Translations under genes and position numbers: made by a program | Notes under the pieces: model-generated | What the model saw: the letters and a program-made list of their open reading frames with translations, nothing else | The model's database searches: none | Told to the model about the DNA's origin: nothing | Origin: Pelomonas sp. BJYL3 | Lineage (GTDB): Bacteria > Pseudomonadota > Gammaproteobacteria > Burkholderiales > Burkholderiaceae_C | Assembly (NCBI RefSeq): GCF_027257975.1 | Contig: NZ_JANZKX010000002.1 | Location: 806,001 to 870,000 of the forward strand | DNA: 64,000 nt | Reading direction: 5' to 3' | Shown: in pieces, positions 56,751 to 64,000 of the stretch | Position numbering within the stretch: the stretch's first letter is position 1 | Layout: the number at the start of each line of letters is the position of its first letter

Positions 56751-57950
56751 ATGCGCTGGAGTTGGAAAGTCATGCTGCCCCTGGGCGCCCTGGCCCTGCT
56801 GTCCCTGGCCTGGGCCTGGCGCAACTGGGAGGGGCCGGCGGCACGCTGGCAGCAGGTGCAGCCCCGCGAGCTGGTGCGCACGGTGGTGGCCAGTGCCCGC
56901 GTGCAGGCGCCGCATCGCGTTGAGCTGGGCGCCCAGCTCACGGGCACGGTGCGCCAGGTGCGGGTGGAGGAAGGGCAGTCGGTGGAAGCGGGTCAGCTGC
57001 TGCTGAGCCTTGAATCCAGCGAGGCGCAGGCCAACTGGCAGGCGGCCGAGCTGGCAGTCCAGCAGGCCGAGGCCCGGCTGCGCCAGCTGCTGGAGGTGCA
57101 GGCCCCTGCCGCTCGTGAGACCGAACGGCAGGCGCAGGCCAACCTGGCGCAGATCCGGGCCCAGCATGCGCGCCAGGCGGACCTGTTCCGTCAGGGTTTC
57201 ATCGGCCAGGCCGCCCTGGACGAGGCCAGCCGGGCGCTGCAGGTCGCCGAGGCCCAGGCCCGTGCAGCCACGCTGCAGCGCCAGTCCGGCGATCCGCAGG
57301 GCGCGGACCTGGCCCTGGCCCGCAGCACCCTGGCGCAGGCCCGTGCGAGCGCCCTCGCGGCCCAGGCAAGGCTGGAGTACATGAGCCTCAAGGCACCGGT
57401 GGCCGGCGTCATCGTCAACCGCAGCGTGGAGCCGGGGCAGGTGGTGCAGGCCGGCAAGGTGCTGCTGCTGCTGGCGCCCGGCGGTGCCAGCGAGCTGGTC
57501 GCCCAGATCGACGAACGCAACCTGGGCCTGCTGCAGGCGGGCCAGCCGGCCCTGGCCTCGGCCGATGCCTATGCGGAGCAGCGCTTCGAGGCCAGGGTCA
57601 GCGAAATCAGCCCTGGCGTGGATGCGCAGCGCGGCTCGGTGGAGGTCAAGCTGGCCGTCCCCAAGCCGCCGGCCTACCTGCGCCAGGACATGACGGTCTC
57701 GGTGGAGATCGAGGTGGCCCGGCGTCCGCAGGCCCTGAGCCTGCCCATGGAGGCCGTGCTGCAGCCCGAGTCGACGCAACCCTGGGTCTGGGTGCTGGAT
57801 GCCGACGACCGGCTGCAGCGCCGTGAACTGCGCCTGGGCCTGCGGGCCGGTGGCCTCGTCGAGGTGCTGCAGGGGCTCAAGGCCGGCGAGCGCGTGCTGC
57901 TGGCGCCGGAGCAGGGCTGGAAGCCCGGCCAACACCTGCGCGGGGCCTGA
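56751..57950 (+). CDS. Periplasmic adaptor (membrane-fusion) protein of an ABC exporter
   Basis: A 399-residue HlyD/MFP-type adaptor: one N-terminal membrane anchor (about 8-22), a lipoyl half-motif (VELGAQLTGTVRQVRVEEGQSVEAGQLL), a long coiled-coil hairpin (about 85-180), the second half (LKAPVAGVIVNRSVEPGQVV) and a beta-barrel domain. It joins the inner-membrane exporter encoded by the next two genes to an outer-membrane factor that is not in this window. GGAAG nine bases before the ATG at 56751 supports it; ATG 56715 is an alternative. Confidence 0.93.
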   Translation: MRWSWKVMLPLGALALLSLAWAWRNWEGPAARWQQVQPRELVRTVVASARVQAPHRVELGAQLTGTVRQVRVEEGQSVEAGQLLLSLESSEAQANWQAAELAVQQAEARLRQLLEVQAPAARETERQAQANLAQIRAQHARQADLFRQGFIGQAALDEASRALQVAEAQARAATLQRQSGDPQGADLALARSTLAQARASALAAQARLEYMSLKAPVAGVIVNRSVEPGQVVQAGKVLLLLAPGGASELVAQIDERNLGLLQAGQPALASADAYAEQRFEARVSEISPGVDAQRGSVEVKLAVPKPPAYLRQDMTVSVEIEVARRPQALSLPMEAVLQPESTQPWVWVLDADDRLQRRELRLGLRAGGLVEVLQGLKAGERVLLAPEQGWKPGQHLRGA

Positions 57951-57952
57951 GC

Positions 57953-59177
<1,225 letters not shown>

Positions 59178-59185
<8 letters not shown>

Positions 59186-59870
59186 AGCGCTGACCCCTGT
59201 CGTGGAGCTGCGCCAGGTGCGCAAGTCCTTCAATGTGGGCCTGCCCACCGAGGTGGAGGTGCTGCATGGCATCGACCTGCGCCTGATGCCGGGGCAGTTC
59301 TCCGCCGTCATGGGCCCGTCGGGTTCGGGCAAGAGCACCTTGCTCAACATCGTGGGCCTGCTGGACCGGCCGACGCAGGGGCAGCTGCTGATCCAGGGCC
59401 AGGAAACGACGGCCATGGACGACGCCGCGCTGACCCGCCTGCGCGGCCACACCATCGGCTTCGTCTTCCAGTATCACCACCTGATCGGCGCCTTCAGCGC
59501 GCTGGAGAACGTGATGCTGCCCATGGTCGGGCTCAAGGGATTTCCGGATGCTGCGACCGAGCAGCGCGCCCTGGGCCTGCTCGAGAGCGTGGGCCTGAGC
59601 CCGTGGAAGGACACGCCGGCGGCGCGCCTCTCCGGCGGGCAGCAGCAGCGCGTGGCGGTGGCCCGGGCTCTGGCCATGCAGCCGGCCCTGCTGCTGGCCG
59701 ACGAACCCACGGGCAACCTGGACAGCAAGAGCGCGGACGCCGTGTTCGAGCTGCTGCGCCACGTCAACCGCGATCACGGCACGGCGGTGCTCTTCGTCAC
59801 CCACAACCCTGACCTGGCCCGCCGCTGCGACACCACGCTGATGGTGGTGGATGGCCTGATGCAGGGCTGA
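59178..59870 (+). CDS. ABC exporter ATP-binding protein
   Basis: A 230-residue ATPase of the LolD/MacB type: Walker [10 protein letters not shown], signature LSGGQQQR, Walker [13 protein letters not shown] and H-loop VTHNP are all intact. It energises the permease encoded just upstream. GTG at 59178 overlaps the permease stop by eight bases; a TTG 21 bases earlier is an alternative. The stop abuts the stop of the opposing gene (TGATCA). Confidence 0.93.
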
Positions 59871-60071
59871 TCAGCCGCGCCAGCCGAGCAGCCGTGCCGG
59901 CAGGTAGAACAGGGCCTGGATCAGCGCCAGGCCGCCCCCGACCGCGAAGCCCAGGATCCGAAAAGGCAGCAGCACCAGCCAGACCAGGGGCCACAGAAGC
60001 AGTGCCAGCAGGGCCAGCGGCCAGCAGATCAGCGCCAGCAGCAACCACAGCAGCAGGGAAGTGAAGGACAT
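59871..60071 (-). CDS. Small hydrophobic membrane protein (66 residues)
   Basis: A 66-residue protein that is almost entirely hydrophobic, with two likely membrane helices (about 4-35 and 40-58) and a basic C-terminus (PARLLGWRG). No known function. Its stop abuts the ATPase stop. The SD is weak (AAGG twelve bases upstream), so real but uncertain. Confidence 0.6.
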   Translation of the reverse strand: MSFTSLLLWLLLALICWPLALLALLLWPLVWLVLLPFRILGFAVGGGLALIQALFYLPARLLGWRG

Positions 60072-60341
60072 GGCCCGCGCCTTGTTCGGATGAGTCAGGT
60101 GGCGCCATGGTGCGGCCGCAGCCCGGGACCGCACAGTGTCGAAGGCCATGGCGCGGCGGGGCCGTGTCCGGGCTGACCCGGCCCGCGCCTGCGGGGTTTT
60201 CGGTCCTTGGCTAGGGCTTTCACGGGTGACTGACTTTTGGGCGGGCATGGCGCAGCACGTATGCTTTCGCCCTTTCGTCCATCCCTAAGATCTACAACGG
60301 GCCTCGAGCGTCAGGAGCGCGAAGGGGCCGAGAGAGAGTCC

Positions 60342-62363
60342 ATGAAGTCGACCTTCAAACTGGGCGCCCTGGCGCTGATGATCCAGCTGGCCGGTGCCGC
60401 CTTTGCCGCCCCCCACAACCATGGGCTCGACCTGCCCAACTACGATCCCGCCGTGCGGGCCCAGGACGACCTGTTCCTGGCGGCCAACGGCGGCTGGCTG
60501 GGCCGCACCGAGATCCCGGCGGACAAGTCCTCCTTCGGTACCTTCGTGCTGCTGCGCGACATGTCGGACGCCCGCGTGCGCGCCATCGTCGAGGAGCTGG
60601 CCAAGGGCAAGCAGGCGGCAGGCAGCAATGAATTCAAGATCGGCACCTACTACGCCGCCTTCGTCGACACCGCTGCCATCGACCGCGCCGGCTTCAAGCC
60701 CGTGCAGCCGCATCTGAAGGCGATTGACGGCCTGAAGTCGGTCGCCGACCTGACCCGCTGGATCGGCCAGGTGCAGGGCGAGGTGGCCACGCCCATCGCC
60801 ATGTACGTCGATGCCGACGCCAAGAAGCCCCAGGAGAACCGCCTGACCCTGGTCCAGGCCGGCCTGGGCCTGCCCGACCGCGACTACTACCTGCTGAAGG
60901 ACGACGCCCGCATGGGCGACGCCCGCAAGGCCTATCTCGCCTATCTGCAGCAGCTGGCCGGCTTCGCGGGCGAGAAGAACGCCGCCGCCGCGGCCCAGCG
61001 CATCTACGCCCTGGAAGAGAAGATCGCCCAGCTGCACTGGAGCAACGTCGAGAACCGCGACCCGGTCAAGACCTACAACCCGCTCAGCGTGACCGAGCTG
61101 GCCAGCCAGGCGCCGCAGCTGGACTGGACCGTTCTGTTCCAGGCCGCCGGCCTGCCCAAGCTGGACACCGTGTCCCTCATGCAGCCCAGCGCCGTGCAGG
61201 GCATTGCCAAGCTGCTGGGCGAGGCACCGCTGGCCGACTGGAAGCTCTACCTGAAGGCCCGCACCCTGGACAGCTATGCCAGCGTGCTGCCCAAGGCGCT
61301 GCGTGACGCCTCCTTCGCCTTCCATGGTCAGGCCCTGTCCGGCCAGAAGGCCGAGCTGCCGCGCTGGCAGAAGGGCGTGGCAGAAGTCAACATGGCCCTG
61401 GGCGAGGCCATCGGCCAGATCTACGTGGCCCGTCACTTCCCGCCCGAGGCCAAGGCCCGCATGGAGAAGCTGGTCGCCAACCTGCTGGCCGCCTACAAGG
61501 ACTCCATCGACGGCCTGAGCTGGATGTCGCCGGCCACCAAGGTCCAGGCGCAGGACAAGCTGTCCAAGTACATGACCAAGATCGGCTACCCCGAGAGCTG
61601 GCGTGACTACGGCCGCCTGGTCGTGAAGGCCGGCGACGCGCTGGGCAACAACCAGCGCGCCGGCCGCAACGAGTGGCTGCGCATGGCCGCCAAGGCCGAC
61701 AAGCCCGTGGACCGCAAGGAATGGGGCATGACGCCGCAGACAGTCAATGCCTACTACAACCCCTCGCAGAACGAGATCGTGTTCCCGGCCGCCATCCTGC
61801 AGCCGCCCTTCTTCGACATGAACGCCGACGACGCCGTGAACTATGGCGCCATCGGTGCCGTGATCGGCCACGAGATCAGCCATGGCTTCGACGACCAGGG
61901 CAGCCAGTTCGACGGCGACGGCGTGCTGCGCAACTGGTGGACCCCGGAGGACCGCAAGGCCTTCGACAGCATCACCGCCCAGCTGGTCTCGCAGTACAAC
62001 GGCTACGAGCCCATCCCCGGCAAGCATGTCAACGGCCAGCTGACCCTGGGCGAGAACATCGCCGACCTCTCCGGCCTGCAGATCGCCTTCAAGGCCTACC
62101 AGCGCTCCCTGGCCGGCCAGGCTGCGCCGGCCATCGGCGGCTACAGCGGCGAGCAGCGCTTCTTCCTGGGCTGGTCGCAGTCCTGGCGCGTGAAGGCCCG
62201 CGAGCAGCGCCTGCTGCAGCTGCTGGTGATCGACCCGCACTCGCCTGGCGAATACCGTGCGAATGGCGCGGCCATCAACCACGACGGCTTCCACCAGGCC
62301 TTCGGCACCAAGCAGGGCGACAAGATGTTCAAGCCCAGCGAGGAGCGGATCCGCATCTGGTAA
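60342..62363 (+). CDS. Exported M13 family metallopeptidase (neprilysin-like)
   Basis: A 673-residue zinc peptidase with a signal peptide (cleavage near AFAAP, residue about 24). The active-site motif is HEISH (510-514) and the third zinc ligand Glu571 (GENIADLSGL), both canonical for M13; the C-terminal NHDGFHQAFG segment also matches. It would cut peptides on the N-terminal side of hydrophobic residues in the periplasm or outside. AGAGAGAG before the ATG at 60342 serves as SD. A terminator follows. Confidence 0.95.
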   Translation: MKSTFKLGALALMIQLAGAAFAAPHNHGLDLPNYDPAVRAQDDLFLAANGGWLGRTEIPADKSSFGTFVLLRDMSDARVRAIVEELAKGKQAAGSNEFKIGTYYAAFVDTAAIDRAGFKPVQPHLKAIDGLKSVADLTRWIGQVQGEVATPIAMYVDADAKKPQENRLTLVQAGLGLPDRDYYLLKDDARMGDARKAYLAYLQQLAGFAGEKNAAAAAQRIYALEEKIAQLHWSNVENRDPVKTYNPLSVTELASQAPQLDWTVLFQAAGLPKLDTVSLMQPSAVQGIAKLLGEAPLADWKLYLKARTLDSYASVLPKALRDASFAFHGQALSGQKAELPRWQKGVAEVNMALGEAIGQIYVARHFPPEAKARMEKLVANLLAAYKDSIDGLSWMSPATKVQAQDKLSKYMTKIGYPESWRDYGRLVVKAGDALGNNQRAGRNEWLRMAAKADKPVDRKEWGMTPQTVNAYYNPSQNEIVFPAAILQPPFFDMNADDAVNYGAIGAVIGHEISHGFDDQGSQFDGDGVLRNWWTPEDRKAFDSITAQLVSQYNGYEPIPGKHVNGQLTLGENIADLSGLQIAFKAYQRSLAGQAAPAIGGYSGEQRFFLGWSQSWRVKAREQRLLQLLVIDPHSPGEYRANGAAINHDGFHQAFGTKQGDKMFKPSEERIRIW

Positions 62364-62390
62364 GCGAGGACGGCATCCCGCCGCCCAGCC

Positions 62391-62416
62391 AAGGCCGCCT
62401 CCGGGCGGCCTTTTTC
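62391..62416 (+). terminator. Intrinsic terminator of the M13 peptidase gene
   Basis: AAGGCCGCC (62391-62399) pairs with GGCGGCCTT (62404-62412) and is followed by TTTT. Confidence 0.85.
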
Positions 62417-62424
62417 ATGGGCCC

Positions 62425-62450
62425 AAAAAAACGCCCGGCGGTGGCCGGGC
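62425..62450 (-). terminator. Intrinsic terminator of the small exported peptide gene
   Basis: On the minus strand GCCCGGC (62450-62444), loop CACC, GCCGGGC (62439-62433) followed by a seven-T run (62431-62425). It ends the transcript of the gene at 62521. Confidence 0.85.
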
Positions 62451-62520
62451 TGAAGGGAGGACAGGGGAAGCAGGCGGCCGCAGGGCCGCGCGCTGGATCG
62501 GGATCGATGGGCCGGCCGGA

Positions 62521-62703
62521 TCAGGCCTGCGCAGCCGCTTCGTGTGCGGCCGAAGCCTGTGCCAGGCTCAGCGAGGGCAGTTGCATGGCCGGCGCACCCA
62601 GGCAGGGCTGACCACCCGTGGCATCGGCCTGGGCGAGCGTCAGGGACGCGGCGCTGGCGATGGCAAGAAGGGCGGTGAGCAGGGTCTTGGTGGCGGCTTT
62701 CAT
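62521..62703 (-). CDS. Small exported peptide (60 residues), unknown
   Basis: A 60-residue protein with a clear signal peptide (KAATKTLLTALLAIASAASLTLA, cleavage near LAQA). The mature part has a single Cys (GGQPCLGAP). GAGAGGA precedes the ATG and a strong terminator follows, so it has its own transcription unit or is at the end of one. Not recognised. Confidence 0.7.
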   Translation of the reverse strand: MKAATKTLLTALLAIASAASLTLAQADATGGQPCLGAPAMQLPSLSLAQASAAHEAAAQA

Positions 62704-62861
62704 GGCATTCCTCTCTGGCGTCTGGGTGCTGGCGGGCCTCATGGCTTTGTCGATGGGAGGAGTGTGCGCGCCGGCTCCCCGGTCTTCCAGGTGCCTGCGA
62801 CGAACTGTCGGCGGGGTGACGTGAACGGCTGCTGGCTGCGATCGATGCCAGGCCGGGCGGC

Positions 62862-63683
62862 TCAGGCCAGGCTCGCCAGCCAGTCCTGCATGTGGGCGAT
62901 CAGCCGCTCGGGCTGGTCCTTGTGCGGGCTGTGGCCACAGTCCGGCAGGGCCAGCAGGCGGGTGTCGGCGTGCAGCTCGGCGATGGCCTCGATCTGGCGC
63001 AGGCTGCCGTATTCGTCGTGCACGCCCTGCACCGCCAGCACGGGGCATTGAAGGCGGCCCTGCAGCTCGGCCTCGATGTTCCAGTCCTCGAAGCCGGGGC
63101 GCAGCCAGGCGTCGTTCCAGCCGTAGAAGGCCGAGTCGGTGTCGGCGTGATGGCGGGCCAGGGCCTTGCGCAGGGAGTCGCCCTGTTCGTAGGCGGTCCT
63201 GGCGGCATGCAGGCCCAGCAGGGTGATGGGCTCCACGAACAGATGAGGAGCCATCGCCACGACGCCTCGCACCTGCTGCGGTGCATGGGCCGCGTAGAGC
63301 AGGGCGAGGCTGGCACCGTCGCTGTGGCCGAAGAGCAGCAGGGGGTGGTCGGTCAGGCCCAGGGCCTCGAAGCAGGCCGGCAGCAGGCCGCGTGCCTGGC
63401 GCTGGAGATAGTCTGGCGGCCAAGGCGCCGTGCGTGGCGTACTGTGGCCATAGCCCGGGCGCGAGAACACCAGTCCGGGCAGCTGGAGGGCTTCGCAGAG
63501 CCGCGCAGGGAAATCGCGCCACTGGCTCAGCGAGCCCAGGCCCTCGTGCAGGAAGACCAGCAGGGGCTGGCTCGCCTCCTGAGCCTCACCCAGCCACTGG
63601 GATTCGATGCGCAGCGACTCGCCGTCCAGCATGAGCGGCTGGAGGAAGGGCGGGCTCGGCGTCAAGGGGCTCGGCGTGCGCAT
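62862..63683 (-). CDS. Alpha/beta hydrolase
   Basis: A 273-residue hydrolase without a signal peptide. The nucleophile elbow is GHSDGA, with Asp in GVHDEYGS and His in DCGHSPHKD; an oxyanion segment LHEGLGS lies near the N-terminus. The divergent gene begins an enoyl-CoA hydratase, so a role in acyl or ester breakdown is possible, but no substrate can be named. ATG 63683 was chosen; a later ATG would still include the domain. Confidence 0.88.
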   Translation of the reverse strand: MRTPSPLTPSPPFLQPLMLDGESLRIESQWLGEAQEASQPLLVFLHEGLGSLSQWRDFPARLCEALQLPGLVFSRPGYGHSTPRTAPWPPDYLQRQARGLLPACFEALGLTDHPLLLFGHSDGASLALLYAAHAPQQVRGVVAMAPHLFVEPITLLGLHAARTAYEQGDSLRKALARHHADTDSAFYGWNDAWLRPGFEDWNIEAELQGRLQCPVLAVQGVHDEYGSLRQIEAIAELHADTRLLALPDCGHSPHKDQPERLIAHMQDWLASLA

Positions 63684-63755
63684 GGCGGAATTCTGCCCTC
63701 GCCGAGCCGCGGGCGGCTGCGCTGCGATACTTCGTTCATTACAAGGAGTTTCACG

Positions 63756-64000
63756 GTGGAGACATTGCATATTGCGGTGGACGCCCGCGGCGTGGCGCGC
63801 GTCACCATGACCCGTCCGGAGGTGTTCAACGCCTTCAACGAGCAGATGATCGGCGAGCTGGACCAGGCCTTCGAGCGGCTGACGGCCGACCCCAAGGTGC
63901 GCGTCATCGTGCTGGCCGGCGCCGGCAAGGCCTTCAGCGCGGGCGCTGACATCCAGTGGATGCAGCGCGCGGCCCAGGCCAGCCAGGAATGGAACCTGCA
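63756..64000 (+). CDS. Enoyl-CoA hydratase/isomerase family, 5' part
   Basis: The first 81 codons run off the window end. GTG start with AAGGAG seven bases upstream. The segment VTMTRPEVFNAFNEQMIGEL and VIVLAGAGKAFSAGADIQWM (oxyanion-hole motif AFSAGAD) are typical of crotonases; the QWM after it is seen in methylglutaconyl-CoA hydratases of leucine breakdown. The specific reaction cannot be decided from this fragment. Confidence 0.92.
   Translation, partial: METLHIAVDARGVARVTMTRPEVFNAFNEQMIGELDQAFERLTADPKVRVIVLAGAGKAFSAGADIQWMQRAAQASQEWNL

Overview
The window reads as chromosomal DNA of a high-GC betaproteobacterium, most likely order Burkholderiales. The evidence is the strongly G/C-ended codon use, families typical of that group (DUF2242, DUF3034, DUF2145, DUF3149, a Lrp-controlled lysine cassette) and dense gene packing. 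The family-level guess is inference; there is no rRNA or marker gene. I see no prophage, insertion sequence, integrase or CRISPR array. One tRNA (Leu, CAG) is present.

Layout. 1-1.9 kb: the 3' part of an oleate hydratase and an RsbQ-like hydrolase. 2.0-6.9 kb (minus): a six-gene pyroglutamate operon, pxpB-pxpC-pxpA-DUF969-DUF979-pcp, pairing a peptidase that releases pyroglutamate, a likely permease pair and 5-oxoprolinase. 7.1-18.4 kb (plus): an exported SGNH hydrolase, a divergent Lnt-like enzyme with a long C-terminal extension, a large periplasmic-sensor diguanylate cyclase, small enzymes and a type II NADH dehydrogenase. 18.4-24.8 kb: a Lrp regulator with its operator, two solute-binding or lipoprotein genes, YciH, an exported methyltransferase-like protein and an M14 peptidase.

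24.9-26.9 kb: a cyclic-di-GMP-I (GEMM-I) riboswitch leads a secreted subtilase whose Shine-Dalgarno lies in a hairpin. Three c-di-GMP turnover enzymes (two GGDEF proteins and one GGDEF-EAL) are in the same window. 26.9-30.5 kb (minus): an ECF42-type sigma factor operon (YCII, SRPBCC, two VOC proteins, sigma) preceded by a close match to the promoter described for this sigma group. 30.8-45.6 kb: S1/P1 nuclease, PAS-GGDEF protein, DUF2145 pair, DUF3149 miniprotein, exported truncated globin, DUF3034, glyoxalase I plus acyltransferase, SPFH/flotillin-like protein, a LytS/LytR-type two-component pair, a ketopantoate-reductase-like enzyme and an OmpA-domain protein.

45.8-53.5 kb: an M24 peptidase behind an AT-rich palindrome, two very small membrane proteins, then a lysine-degradation locus. 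This holds a Lrp regulator, a lysine-6-/saccharopine-type dehydrogenase, an ALDH7 semialdehyde dehydrogenase, a DUF1338 2-oxoadipate decarboxylase/hydroxylase and an FAD-linked D-2-hydroxyglutarate-type dehydrogenase. Together they give most of a route from lysine to 2-oxoglutarate. 53.7-64 kb: tRNA-Leu with terminator, a PAS-GGDEF-EAL protein, an adaptor-permease-ATPase exporter, an M13 peptidase, a small exported peptide, a hydrolase and the start of an enoyl-CoA hydratase.

The most unusual non-gene signal is a dispersed 14-mer (GGGGTCAGGTCTTG). It has five exact copies, near-exact copies, and an exact 9-base core present nine times, mostly inside or at the edges of genes and in several reading frames.
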